Origin: Calliphora vicina
Lineage: Eukaryota > Arthropoda > Insecta > Diptera > Calliphoridae
NCBI RefSeq assembly: GCF_958450345.1
Contig: NC_088780.1
Span: 41,532,033-41,596,032 of the forward strand
Direction of reading: 5' to 3'
DNA length: 64,000 nucleotides
The notes under the pieces were generated by a model. The model ran no database searches, had not been told where the DNA came from, and saw only the letters and a list, made by a program, of their open reading frames with translations. Positions within the stretch are counted from its first letter, which is position 1. Every line of letters starts with the position of its first letter. The translations under genes were made by a program, and so were the position numbers. Positions 1 through 11,129 of this stretch are shown one piece after another.

Positions 1-117
1 GGACCCATTTTAATAACTTAAACTCGAATGCTCCTTGGCTACGACCACTTCAAATTTTATACCGATTGCCGAATGCCAGATCTATTTACAAAAAAAAATT
101 ATTCTGCCCCAATGTGG
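1..117 (-). mobile_element. End of a CACAGTG-type (Transib-like) element, cut by window edge
   Basis: The block matches the last ~120 bases of the complete element at 22921-24029: the same clause about 'aactcgaatgctccttggct', then a 'gccagat.tattt' box and a terminal 'tctgcccca.tgtg'. The terminal heptamer here reads CAATGTG instead of CACTGTG. Only one end lies in the window, so no target duplication can be tested. Confidence 0.7.
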
Positions 118-159
118 ACTGGACGAAGAAACAAATTCTTTGTTTACATTATTTAAAAA

Positions 160-253
160 AATGTAATTATTCGAATAATTCGAGTTGAAATCTCTTGTTC
201 GAATTATTCGTTTTGTTCGAACAAAAGAAAAATTAAATATTTTCGCTACCCTA
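160..253 (-). mobile_element. Terminal fragment of a hAT-like element
   Basis: The block ends in GCTACCCTA and holds repeated ATTCGAATAATTCG and TTGTTCGAA motifs. Read on the minus strand it resembles the left end of the complete element at 36301-37774 (TAGGG, then a TTGTTC box, then GAATAATT and AAGAGATTT boxes). The other end is not recognised, so this is a truncated relic. Confidence 0.5.
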
Positions 254-1220
254 CTAAGTATTATCCATTCAGTTAATGAATTATTGATGAATAGGCTAAA
301 TTCCTATATACTTCAAATGTATTTAATTAATTCCTTTGAGAATTCATTGTTAATATAATTAATGAATAAATTAAATTTAAATAAAAGCTTTTATATCAAG
401 CTAAAGATTTAGATGTTGGGAATGGAGTTACAGAATGAAAGGCTTACAGTCTTTAATTAGGAATTAAGACTTTAGGGAATTAAGATCAAATTTAATGAAT
501 TAATTAATTCGAAGCTCTGACATATCAGACGATCACACTCATACTCTTCTACAAATGCGACAGATCATAATACTTGTGGGACAACGTAAAATATGGGATT
601 CAGGACCATTTAAAATCCAAAATTCACAAAATAAGGACCACATAAATGTACTTACATACACACATACATACATTCATTGATAGATGTGTTTTTGCATCAA
701 TTTACATATACGTATGTATATAAGTACTGATATGATAAAAAAAATATGTGTATAAATTTATATGCCTCTACATATGCATGTGTGCATATGTATATGTAAG
801 TATTTATGTAACACGATGCATTCTTACATAGATACATGCCGAACACATAAAACAAAATTTGCACTAATTTGCATAAGGCGTGACAGATGTTGTGTTTGAT
901 TTACAAAAATAAAAGTGGAAAAAAGGATATAAAAGCATTTTGCTATAAAAAAAACGTTGATTGCATTCAATATACAATAAAATAAATATTAAAAATGTTT
1001 TTTTTTTTCAACATCACGGTTAAGGACAAAAATATTGAAGATTTATTGAAGTTTAAAGCAATTTGTATTTAAATTCATCTTTGTAAATATAATTATAGTT
1101 TGTTCTTATATAAAGATAGCTTTAAATAGAAGTAAATAATTCTTTATATTGTAATGAATGAAAACAAAGAATATAATTTAATTTACAATTACTATATATT
1201 ATATCGCCCCTTTTTCATAA
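254..1220. other. AT-rich stretch, no gene seen
   Basis: I see no coding signal or transposon end here. Around 650-830 there is a loose run of ATAC/ATGT-type simple sequence (catacata, tatgtata). The rest is A/T-dominated unique-looking DNA. Confidence 0.6.
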
Positions 1221-1222
1221 CT

Positions 1223-1495
1223 TTATTTGCAGAAATTTGTATTGGCATTTATTTTCTCCGGCTTAGGGTCATATCCACCAATATGGGTATTGGTGGGACA
1301 AGGAAAGTTGTGACAAGTGGCACACCATAAGCACACCATTACTATAAGCTCGTCAATTATATTTGACTGAGTTGTCCGATTGTTCGGTTGGGATCCACCA
1401 GCCATATCTAGTGGCAGCTTCTCCGGAAAATGTGTGTCCATGAGCATTAGTGTGTCCCAAAAAAAGTTTTTTTTCTTATTTTCATGGGTGCTCAA
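1223..1495 (-). CDS. Unidentified 90-codon open frame, possible exon or relic
   Basis: An ATG-to-stop frame of 90 codons with no domain I recognise. Its C-terminal third has a cysteine/proline cluster (CLWCATCHNFPCPTNTHIGG). A similar stretch is encoded on the minus strand near 63700-63765 (WYAPRQNIPCPTNTNICVY), at the other end of the window, with recognisable nucleotide similarity over about 50 bases. That second copy is the main reason to list this frame. It could be part of a small cysteine-rich protein family, a shared repeat, or chance. No signal peptide is visible, and its low-complexity start (KKKNFFW) looks non-coding. Confidence 0.25.
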   Translation of the reverse strand: MSTHENKKKNFFWDTLMLMDTHFPEKLPLDMAGGSQPNNRTTQSNIIDELIVMVCLWCATCHNFPCPTNTHIGGYDPKPEKINANTNFCK

Positions 1496-1499
1496 GCAT

Positions 1500-1888
1500 A
1501 ATTTGAAAGCTTATAGGGTAAAGTATTTTTGAGATTTTTCGGAAATGGTTTAGAGGTCGCTCAAGTCGAGTTTTTGCCAAAAATCGGGTTTGTCGGCCTT
1601 TTTTTGAGTTTTATTCATAACTTTGTCAAGACCCACGATTTTCATTACTTTTGAGGACACAGTTTAAAAGAAAAATGTCCATGCTTTATTTCTGTGTGCA
1701 AACATTTTCAGTTTTTGTAATTAATTGGCTCATTAAGGTGCCCTACAATTCAAATTTTCGAAATTTTTCCATAAATTTTGTAAATAAGACTTTATAACTT
1801 TGTTACTCTATAACTGTGATGGACGTCCATCACCTACCATCCTGTTTCTGAATATAACTTGAACAGTTGTTTTTGACAGAATCTTTAT
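1500..1888. other. Unassigned AT-rich DNA
   Basis: No frame or terminus recognised. A short perfect inverted repeat, GATGGACGTCCATC, lies near 1819. Confidence 0.5.
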
Positions 1889-1889
1889 T

Positions 1890-2240
1890 GGTCTCAGGGG
1901 AACTGAGAAAAAAGGGGAAATAAATCTGTACCTTCTAAACGAAGGAGGCGCTGCTCCACTATGCCTCAAATGCGAAGCACTCGTAAACTATAAGAGATAA
2001 TATATGGCTAAAGTATTGTTTTTGTAGATCTCTTCTAGTATTTGGTATCATTTTTTATTTTTGATATACTCGAGGTTCCCTTTGGGGCATTGTGACTCGG
2101 CGACCCCATGGTGTTATAAGCCCAAATTCAAAACTTAAACTTATCAACACCTGCTCTATAGCCATTTCTATTAAAATCAGTCTATTTGTTTAGAAGTTAC
2201 AGATTTATTTCCACTTTTTTTCTCAGTTTCCCAACTGTGG
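1890..2240. mobile_element. Small inverted-repeat element of the CACAGTG family (MITE-like)
   Basis: The two ends are inverted copies for about 50 bases. Left reads GGAACTGAG, A-run, GGAAATAAATCTGTA, CTTCTAAAC. Right, on the other strand, reads CACAGTTGGGAAACTGAG, A-run, GGAAATAAATCTGTA, CTTCTAAAC. The right part also matches the tails at 31310-31430 and 43350-43474 (acttaaactc.., agatttatttcc.., accactgtg). The right flank is CACCG, as at 43475. The left terminus is degraded and no duplication is preserved. It lies at the 3' end of the LINE relic and may have cut it. Confidence 0.6.
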
Positions 2241-2289
2241 CACCGCTGCAGAAATTACTCTAGGCTTTACATTTCACGCTTCTAAACTG

Positions 2290-3440
2290 ATTCTTAAATT
2301 TGTTTATGGTGACCTAATATTTTCGCCTCGTTGAAAAGTTTACCTCAACTACGCCTAAAGTTCTCTATATCTAAAGACCACCACGGAGGTCTTCCCTTTC
2401 CTCTGCGTGCAGAAGGAGTTCACGTTCGCCTTGTGGCCCCACTAAGTGAGATTGTGAGGTTTTTCACAGCGCTTTCAATACCCTTAGTGTTACCTATCAA
2501 AGGGGGTGAGGGAAGTAAACCATATACAATTCAATTATGATCATCCCATTAGGATTCCCTCTGTTTAGAAAAGGTGTTCCCTTTTCAGCTTCTTATTCAA
2601 TTGGTAATGTAAGGTATCTATGATCCGAGAGAGAGCAATCATCTGAAAGCTTCTAAATAAGTTTCGAATGTCTTACACTAAGAAGAACACGAAAGTAGGT
2701 TCTTAATCTCTATTGACGACTACCACATTAAATTCCAATATGAAGTTTAGAATGTACTCACCTCGTTCGTTGACATCTGATCTGCTTCAGATTGAGTGGT
2801 GAGTATTTGAATCAGCTCTGGTTGGTTGTTCTTAGCCAAAATGCAAGATCTTATTTTACTTGTGCGTTTGATGTACAAGAGCTTGCAATCTTTGGAGTTG
2901 AGTCCACGTATTTCGCCAATGTGAATCCACGGCTCCTAGACCAACGAAATCTCCTCCCCATGCTCAGGAGCAAGGCAACAGACGCTGCTTCGAAGATCAC
3001 TGTAACGTCCGCATCGCCCATATTACAAAAAAGGTCCCAAACCATACTGGAGTGAGATTGGGTATCAATTTTGTCCTCAGAGCTAGCGGGGTCTTCCGTT
3101 TATTTGGCCGTCCGTATCCTGCGGTTTGGCTCCGTAAATTTTGGGGTCGAGCTTGTCGTCATCACGATATATGCGCATCTTGTTACTTTCGAATCCGTAG
3201 TAGACCTTGCTTTGCCTCTCTCATAGTGGCGCTAAGGATACCTGTTAAGGACTACTACCACCTTCCTGTACCTATCTTCAGGAGCGGAAACCTTAATCAC
3301 CTTCCAGTTATGGGTTGGTAAGTTCGGATTACCAGTCTGGATGTACGCCAGAATCTCCTCAGGGTTATGTAGTTTCGCTGGAATCTTTTGACGGATCATC
3401 ATCCATTTATCAACATGGGTTTCCCCTGTTGAACTTTCGC
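2290..3440 (-). pseudogene. Non-LTR retrotransposon relic: gag-like region plus endonuclease (I/R1-like)
   Basis: Read on the minus strand from 3440 downward. First comes a gag-like segment (DKWMMIRQKIPAKLH, then EILAYIQTGNP, then NWKVIKVSAPEDRYRKVVVV), the pattern found in insect proteins carrying a DUF4780-type domain. Near 2940-2860 follows an endonuclease start with the EPWI motif, then GEIRGLN, CKLLY and CILAKNN. Near 2630 is CSLSDHRY, the SDH motif of AP-type endonucleases of LINEs. Near 2400-2330 are PPWWS and LFNEA, typical of the endonuclease/RT linker. Stops and frame changes interrupt it, so it is dead. No reverse transcriptase follows, because the sequence is lost near 2290, next to the MITE. 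GC content is clearly higher than in the flanks. Clade assignment is from motif memory only. Confidence 0.8.
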
Positions 3441-5385
3441 TGTTGTTTGTTTTTGTAGGAATTTTTTGAACGATTATGAATTAATTAATTCTATATTAAA
3501 TCCTTAAATTTTATTACTAAAAAATGATTTTTAACTTGTAATTTTTTAAATATTTTGTAAAAACGAAAATAAAGAGCAAAATAACTAGTATCAGATTTTA
3601 AATTTATATCAAACAGATTCGTACTACTCCCATTTTAGATGCACTTTAATAATACGGTTTCCCCATGCCACGTAAGGTTATGGTGCTTGTCAGTAGATGA
3701 TGATAAAAAAATGAAAAGAAAAGGATTTCCCAGAATATTTTTATCTTCAACCAATGTATGTATTCTTGTACAACATAGGTATATACAAATAAAATATAAA
3801 TGTTAGCTACCAAACTTTACTTTCATTGGCCTTACGATTTAACGTTTCTCATTCTTAAATTTTTTTGTATGCCATTGCATTTCTGTGTAACTGCTACTAG
3901 CTATTGTTGTTTTTCTCGCATACACCTGAAACATTTTTTCAATTGTTATAATGTACTCTTGGGTCGTTGCGTGATTTCAAACCCATGATGGTCTGATAGA
4001 GATGGAGAGTAGATGGCGAAAAATACCTTAAACATTCTACCGTTTTCAGAAGAAATATACGAGGGCGGCTAGAAAGTATTATTTCGCATGAAATTTTATA
4101 TTTTCTAGGAAAATTTAATGACAGCACCACCTTACAAAAAGACTCTTACAGATCGAGATAAAGTTATTAGCAGCAACCTAATTCTGTTCAAGCCTGCCAG
4201 CTGTAACCACAGCTTAGTGGCAAAAGAAAATTAGTTTTGCAAACCTCGTTTGTAAACATTACGTTTTTTTTTGCAAACGTAGTGCGACTAAGCAGTTTTG
4301 TTAACCTCATTTCTTTCCTCATTTTTTATTTTTTTTTTATTTTGTAAATTGTCGTTCTTTCTTATGTTTTTATTTAGTTCTCGTATTCAACGTGTATTCT
4401 TTGCTGTAAACACAGACACATGTACAGCAACCAACTTATTAAATAGAACATTGAGGTTAACTTAACAATAGTTGAACTCGACGACTTGGAATTTGTATCC
4501 CTCCCTCCCACCTTTAAGAGGCATCTTTATACACCCACGTAACATGAAGTGAATGTCTTTATCTATTTTAGCAATGTCGAGTACTTTGCCTGATGTCGTG
4601 ACCTAAAAATTTCTTATGAACATGCACAAATAATACATAGAACGAACAAAACTCCATCTCCAGCTCTGTCTTTGAATTGCAATTACTTGAATAGAACTAA
4701 GTAATGTACATTACTGGAAATCTGCACATTTGTATATTATATATAGTTATGTACATACATATATACTGGTTTTAATATATGTACATAAATACAATCAAAT
4801 ATATTTTCTCATTTAGGTGTATTTCTGTGTCGCTTAAAAAAAGTTAGATACAGTTTTGAAAAATATAGTTTTATCTGAATAACTAATGTTAACCTTAATA
4901 AATAGGTAACAATTAAAAGTGAAAATATTATACTTAGCCTCATTCAAAATTATTGATACCGAAATTAGAAACTAAACCTACTAACACATACTTTTTAATT
5001 TTTTACATATCGACGGCTTTTATCCAAATTGATTTATTTGCAAAACCCTGATTTTTCAGGAGAAGCAAAAAACTGTTTATTTCCCTAAGTCAGTATTTAA
5101 CAAATCGATCTTCTACAATATGATTGATAGGCTTCTACTAATTCCCTAAAAATTATAAAATAAAACCAGTTATTCGCATTTTTAGGGTAGATAAACCATT
5201 TTGTCTTAGAAAATGTTCGATGTAAATATTAAAATGAGTAGATAAACCATTTTGTTTGAAAACAATTTTAAATTAACTAAAAATATAAGTGTTTTTCACT
5301 TTAAAATAATTTTAGGAATAAGAAAAATAGAAAAATAATTATCTGTATGGTTAATGGATTTTTGTTAATATTTTTAAACAAATTA
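3441..5385. other. AT-rich stretch, no gene seen
   Basis: No convincing frame. At 4058-4078 a 'cgagggcggctagaaagta' string resembles a mariner-type terminus, but I found no partner end. At 5185-5265 the phrase 'gtagataaaccattttgt' occurs twice. Confidence 0.5.
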
Positions 5386-5389
5386 CATT

Positions 5390-5710
5390 TATTTTGAATG
5401 AAGATTATCATAGACAGAATTATATTCATTAGGAATCACAGATTTAAATTCCTGTAGATGTTTCCATTTACTGGTGGATATTGGAAGATATTCTTGATGA
5501 AGTGATTGTGGATTTATATATCCTGGGTACTTTTTCATTCGTATTGGAAGATCTTTGTACTCATCATTAAAACTGACTTTGTATTATACACTACCATTTG
5601 GTAAATATAAAAATTATTTTAATTTTGAAACAGTTGAGCCATTCTTAGTTCGTCCAGGACGAATTCTGGAAAAGCGTATAATATTTTCATCGTTGACGTT
5701 TTTGAAAAAA
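5390..5710 (-). pseudogene. Relic of a transposase-like C-terminus (same type as 18835-19306)
   Basis: Minus-strand translation gives ENIIRFSRIRPGRT, then FNDEYKDLPIR, then EYLPISTSKWKHLQEFKSV, then IPNEYNSVYDNL, broken by stops. The order (basic strand, PLY/LPIS box, K..DL helix, IP..Y..FY/VY tail) mirrors the tail read at 19060-18835 (PLYNTELKISSHKFTDI, IPQCFHNEYIGLKH). I know this layout from large uncharacterised arthropod proteins with a GHT/DS.HS.IE core, some labelled DUF7869, that behave like DNA-transposon products. Family identity is an inference. No terminal repeats were found around it. Confidence 0.5.
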
Positions 5711-5719
5711 AATGTATTC

Positions 5720-7550
5720 TAAATAAGTATTCAGTATCAAACGGTTTGTTTATTTTTTTGGCACCATCTATTAACTTTTCCGCGCCTCTATCGTTATATT
5801 AGTATAATCATTAAAATAAAAATTTGGAGAAATTTTTTTAAAATAAATTAAAAAATAATTTCGAAAATAAAAAAAAAATTTTAAAAAATGTTAAAAACAA
5901 TTTTGAAAATTGCTATTTTTTTTGTAAAATTGCTATTTAAAAAAAAATGATTTTTTAAAATATTTGCAGCCGTTTTTAAAACTAAAATTTAGCATGGAGT
6001 TATCATACCAGTTATTTATAGTGTATTTCTTATCCACTCGCTAACTGCATGTTAACGAACAATCAAAGACTTGGTAAGTCTTTCAACAACAGCTTTCTGA
6101 CAAAGAAAAAAATATAAAATTAATTACACATTTTTTTCTTCTTTTTATGATTTGAGTGAAAAAAGTTATTTTTATGAATTTCGGATGAACAGACGAAACG
6201 ATTTGTTTTACCCATATGCAAAACCAAACATACATACAAACATGATCAACAAAGAATATCCGTACAAAATTTCGTCTCTGTATGTAATTCCCTCTAAGCT
6301 ATATAGTACTTTCAGAAGGCATATGGACTGTCGAAGGGATACAATTAAATCATCTTAGAATATTTTAAAGAAACCGAAAATTCAGTTTTTTTCTTTAGAC
6401 TGTTATTATTTTCTCTTGAGTCAAAAAAAAGAACAGGATAGGGTTATGTATGAAATAGCACATCGGCAATATGGCAGCCACCAACGGATGGTGCTTCCAG
6501 AGAAAAATCCGCACAGAACCTTGTCACGTTGTGGAATCATTAGCATTTGAATAATGAAAACGCATTGTTCTCTTATAATTATAGTTTAAGTATATTTACT
6601 TGATAAAAATTACATTTTATATAAAACCAATTTAATGGCATGTTTCAGAAAATTGTATCGCAATATAATTAAAATTTATAAGCACGTGAATATCACATTT
6701 TTTGTTTATTTAAATAACAAGTATAAATACTTACGTATTTATTTGTACGTATGCGGTTTTCTCTTATAGAAAATGAAAAAAAATATGTTTGCATACATTT
6801 TGTGGTTATAAAGAAGTTTTAGGAATTTTTGTTGGTGTAAATTAAAATTATTTTTGACCTAAATCTAAAACCACAATTCATATAAATTTGTATAGTGAAA
6901 ACAAACACGTATTCATGCATACACATGTACTTTATGTATTTATGTGAGTTTATATGTACAAAATACTACTATATGTTTTAATAAGATATAATAATTCAAC
7001 GTATTATGTTGGGAAATTTTGGGTTTTACCGTGCATTCAAATTAGGCGGTTTTATTATTCATATGAACATTAAAAACTAACAAATAATATTATTATTATT
7101 TGAATGTACGAGCTTTTGTTTAATTTGTTGTTTATGCTTTCTAATAGAATTGCAAATAGTTTCGCTGTATGCTGGCGAAACAGGATTATTTTATAACCAG
7201 CACGAATTTTATAGATTTATATGTGTACAAATAGATAATATAGAAAATTGTTATATGTTAGTCAGCAATTACTATTGAATACCATACATTTTAGATCGAT
7301 ATTTTATAGTACTACTAATATTGTATATGACATGTGTATAAAGGAATTGAAAATTTAAAAGGAAAACTAAATTTATTGGAATTCTTTTTAATTTGTAAAT
7401 TGCATATAAGTACTTAGAACGATATATCTAATAATTTTGTAAATATAAATATAAATTTTTAATTTTTTTTTTGCGGATTCTTACTCGGAAAGGCGACATT
7501 ACGAGACTAAAGTGATGTCAAAATTTAAAAAATTTTACTCCTTCTACGCG
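5720..7550. other. AT-rich stretch, no gene seen
   Basis: Includes long A/T homopolymer-like DNA at 5800-5990 and simple TATGTA-type runs near 6900-6970. Short open frames here have no recognisable content. Confidence 0.55.
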
Positions 7551-7555
7551 AAAAA

Positions 7556-7590
7556 TCATGGGACATATGTGTCCCATTCGTCGTCAAAGG
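7556..7590 (-). mobile_element. Palindromic terminus of a TTAA-type element (fragment)
   Basis: The string is a near-perfect palindrome, TGGGACATATGTGTCCCA, followed by TTCGTCGTCAAAGG and TAAA. It is the inverted counterpart of the left end at 8698 and matches the right end at 9041-9077. By analogy with the complete element at 53744 (CCCTTTGACG at its terminus), the outside lies to the right, so this would be a right end whose body to the left is lost. Confidence 0.7.
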
Positions 7591-7849
7591 TAAATATTTG
7601 GGAACAAATGCATTGAACAATTTAAAGCTTTTTTTCGTTTAAAAAAATAGAGTATTGCTTTATTTACATTGCAAAACCAATAAAATTGAACAATGGCATA
7701 AGGTGTTCCCAAACCTAAAAGGGCCAAAGAATTTTTTTTTAATAATACAGTTTAAGAGTTCGACACACTAATACAGTACATAATTTCCCAAACGAAACGT
7801 TTTGTGAGCATAAAGGTATAATATTTTCCATAAGTGAAGCAGATTGAAA

Positions 7850-8530
7850 GCAATGAGTATCCATAAATTGGCAGAAATAAGATTGTACTCGTCTACGATG
7901 GAATAGATTCAGTACCGTTTATGTCCAAGGTTATGATTCGAGGTAGTTTTGAAAGTATTCTTTCAAGCTTACATTTTGCTATAAATGCTGAACAGCTAAG
8001 CCGTCGACCAATTATACCATTAAGCCTTAAAAATACGACCAGTAATAAATCATTTCAATTCAGCATTTGGAAAAACTTTGACCCAAGGCAAATACTTATC
8101 AGTCTTTATACGAGCATATGGTAAAATTTAATTAAAATTAAAGACAAACCCATAAGCTTGGGTGTACTTACGAGTTTAAATTGGTTATTTAAATAAAACT
8201 GATATATATACACAGGCAAAAACGCAGAGAGAGGTTGACATTGGCGAATCCGTGGTTCAAGATATGACAGCCGACCTGGAAAATGTTATATTTCGATAAC
8301 ATATCCAATAATCCAATATTATTATATAAACTTATGATCAATCGAAGATCAGATTTTATGATCGTCTGTTTTTTGATGGCTGTAGCTGGACATTATCAAA
8401 CAAGATAGAATGGAGGAGTCAGGACAAAAAACTGAATTGATAGTCGAACAAACAATTTGTTTCGCATGTAAAAAACAAAAGTGCTTTACTGGAACAGAAA
8501 TTTTTTTGAATTTTATCACAAATAAGTTCG
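7850..8530 (+). pseudogene. Decayed piggyBac transposase
   Basis: Plus-strand pieces follow the order of a piggyBac (DDE_Tnp_1_7) transposase. Near 7860-7980: KLAEIRLY, then SKVM, then FESILSSLHFAINAEQ, which is the conserved YWS..P....MSR.RF..IL..LHF..N block. Near 8220-8300: DIGESVVQDMTADLENV, resembling the segment before the second catalytic Asp. Near 8440-8500: a cysteine-containing piece (CFACKKQKC) that might come from the C-terminal Cys-rich domain. The catalytic DE.. and DNF.. motifs are not readable. Stops and frameshifts are frequent. It sits between palindromic termini at 7556-7590 and 8698. A host-domesticated gene is unlikely given the decay. Confidence 0.65.
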
Positions 8531-8697
8531 ATTTTGATTTAGATTTTATGGACCATATACAGGATCTCATAATTTTAAATTAATATTTTGTGTTTTTTTA
8601 ATGATTTTTACTGAATTGTTTGTTATTTCATTGTTTATCAATTATAAAATATTAAATAAAATAAAAAAATTTTAAAGAAAAAGCTCCTTTATTTTTA

Positions 8698-9077
8698 CCT
8701 TTGACGACGAATGGGACATATATGTCCCATCATATTTTCAGTCCCCCCGGGACAAGTATAGAACCGATTCAAAATGCGTAGGTCAATAAATTTATGTAAG
8801 GCATTGGTACATCTAATACTAAAAGTTTATCCAACAGTATCCATTAGAACTCGAGATGTAAGAAAACTAAAATTGTCCAAAAAAATATACGAATTTCTGA
8901 CTTTGAGAATCCCTTAAGCCAAACTTAAACAACATAACCTTAGTATTAACATTAACACCAAAGAACACATTTGTTTTTCATCGAACAACACCGCTTAGAT
9001 CAAAATCCAATGAAAATTGTGGCTGTAATGACGAAAAAAGCAAATGGGACATATGTATCCCATTCGTCGTCAAAGGG
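8698..9077. mobile_element. piggyBac-type MITE with palindromic termini
   Basis: The left end reads CCTTTGACGACGAATGGG followed by a TGGGACATATATGTCCCA palindrome. The right end is its inverse (TGGGACATATGTATCCCA, TTCGTCGTC, AAAGGG). The flanks are TTTA on the left and TTAA on the right, one mismatch from a canonical TTAA duplication. The 380-bp interior has no readable gene. The terminus shares CC(C)TTTGACG with the autonomous-derived element at 53744 but carries a different palindrome. Confidence 0.85.
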
Positions 9078-9129
9078 TTAAGACGCAAGAATTTAAAATA
9101 ACGAACAACGCAAGGAAAAGGAAAATATT

Positions 9130-9812
9130 TACAAAAACCTTCAATAAATTTTTTTAAAACGGCCTAAAAAAGCGAAATAACTCCCAATAAAATAAATCCC
9201 AATAGAAATTAAATAATTCCCAACCCGAAGCAATTTATTTATGTATCAAAATAAGGCTTCACACAGAAAAGATTTCTTCCATTGCAGAAAGGTTTTATAA
9301 TATTTTAGAAAGCCGATTTTCATTTCGCACCATATTAAGAAATCGGTGCAACCTGACAAAGGCCGACGATGTAAAAAGATTCTTTTCTGAGCGAAGCCGG
9401 TTTTTGATACACCCCAGAGGAGAAAACCTATGCGACCGGCCGTAGGCCGGCAATGCCAAAAACTTTTCTGAGCGAAGCCAGTTTTTTATACACCCCAGAG
9501 GAGAAAACCTTTGCGACCGGCCAAAGGCCAGTTTTTGATATTTATGGGTTCTGCTTTTGCAAATGAAAATGAAATAACTCCCAATACTTGAAATAACTAC
9601 TAATTCCCAAAATAAAATGAAATAAAACCCAACCAAAATTTCATTGGGAGTTGTTTCATTGGGAGTTATTGCATTATGAAATAAATCCCAACAAAAAATT
9701 ATGAAATAACTCCCTATGCTTTAGGAATTGTTTCATAATGAAATAAGTCCTAAGTTGTATGAACAATTTGTTGGGTGTTATTTCATCTTTTCGTGGGGAG
9801 TTATTTCACGGT
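9130..9812 (-). mobile_element. Foldback-like element, truncated copy
   Basis: This is an inverted, partial copy of the complete element at 39825-40755. The right end is intact (GGGGAGTTATTTCACGGTAC). The body is filled with direct and inverted copies of a GGGAGTTATTTCAT-like word. Positions 9370-9540 hold two units of a GC-richer ~85-base repeat (GTTTTTGATACACCCCAGAG, then AAAACCT, then GCGACCGGCC, then GAGCGAAGCC). The left terminus is missing. It abuts an R1 fragment beginning about 9815. A 113-codon minus-strand frame here is only translated repeat DNA. Confidence 0.75.
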
Positions 9813-9814
9813 AC

Positions 9815-10000
9815 CATATATAACACTTATTTGGAGAAAAATTTGTGTAGACACCTATATTAATGACCGATAAAGTCGTATTTCTGAAGTATATTTGTAT
9901 GGGGCTAGTTGAAAAATTAACCGATTTCAGCCATTTTCAAGACGCTTTGTCTTTGCATGTGCCAAGGTCGCAAAAAGTTTACATGACCAGCCAACAAATC
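9815..10000 (-). repeat. R1 repeat fragment
   Basis: It matches the middle part of the full R1 copy at 30104-30845: 'cttatttggag.gaaatttgtgtagac', 'gaccgataaagtc', 'tttgtatgggg.ctag', 'gatttcagcc', ending in 'aggtttacatg.ccagcc'. Divergence is substantial. Confidence 0.75.
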
Positions 10001-10121
10001 TGTAATTTCTAAATCCTTAGTCTGATTTTAATGAAATCTGATATGCGCGAACAAGAATTGTTGTTGTGCGTGCGGTTAGTGTTCCACAAAATAGTACACC
10101 TCGGGTATGTTCAATTTTTAA

Positions 10122-10604
10122 CCCTTATGTGTGTGACAAAAAAACACCTTGAACTAGGTGACAGGGTACCCGGGTACCCACACACAGAACAAATGACATT
10201 TCATATTATTGCGCAATATATGTGAATGCTCCATATTATTAAATGCAAGAAAAATGTTTTAGTTTGGTTTAAAGTCAATTCAATAAATGGGTATTCGCAT
10301 TTATATACACAGTACTTAAATAAATTCAGGAAGTAGAAAGACTACTAAATATTGTGTAGTGAGCGTATGAGTAATATTTTCAATATATTTTGTGGTATCC
10401 GGGTGGCCTGTTAAGGGTGTAAAATGTAAAATGATTTACCACTCCCTCCCAAGTCGGGACACAAAAGTGTCCATTATAAAAAATAAATACAACAAAAAGT
10501 TACGAGTTCTCAGAAAGTTTCAAGTGCCTAGGAATTCCACATACAGAGAAAATTGCAATTGGATTTCAAAAAGTTACCCGGGTACACTGTCACACAAATA
10601 AGGG
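10122..10604. mobile_element. Complete 483-bp piggyBac-type MITE with TTAA duplication
   Basis: It is flanked by TTAA at 10118-10121 and 10605-10608. Terminal inverted repeats agree at 16 of 17 positions: CCCTTATGTGTGTGACA left, and CCCTTATTTGTGTGACA read from the right end. About 45 bases inside the left end is the palindrome GGGTACCCGGGTACCC. Its partial copy (TTACCCGGGTAC) sits just inside the right end. No transposase is encoded. The two short open frames it contains are incidental. TTAA target choice and the palindrome place it with the piggyBac-type elements at 8698 and 53744, as a third family. Confidence 0.93.
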
Positions 10605-11129
10605 TTAAAACGATCCTATTTCTTCGCCTGTGTTCCTATTTCAAAAAAATAGCTATCAAATATCTGTTATAACTTAGTAATTACAAAATAATTAAGAACA
10701 TATTTGGCTATTTTGAGATCGCGTATGTGATTTGAGAATTTTTGCTCTAAAGTTGATGGATCTGGTACCCTCGTTATCAGTTTTCAAAAATTTGGCTTTT
10801 AAAAAAGTATAAATTCCTAATACACCTTCTTAGTAATTTTTTAGATAACTGAAAAAGAAAAAAGTACTTCTTTCCGCAAAAACTATAGAAAAATCCTATT
10901 TTTTAGTTTTTAAATTCAAATGCATATAACTTTGGATTCAGACGTGAGTTTTAAACAATTCTTTTTTGTTTGACATATACATTTTTTATTAGTCCAATAA
11001 AATAAAAATTGAGAAAATCGGGATATATTGGGATCCGCGGTTATCAAAAAGAACGTTGAAAATTTTATTTTCAAATGTGAACATCTCCAAAGTTCATTCG
11101 GATATGCAATATACAACAACCCTTTTTTC

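Noticed and set aside
4058..4078. Mariner-like terminus string
   Set aside because: No inverted partner or transposase relic nearby.
9295..9636. 113-codon minus-strand frame with repeated FSPLGCIKN
   Set aside because: It is the ~85-base minisatellite of the Foldback-like element translated. The same words occur in two other overlapping frames at 40169-40493.
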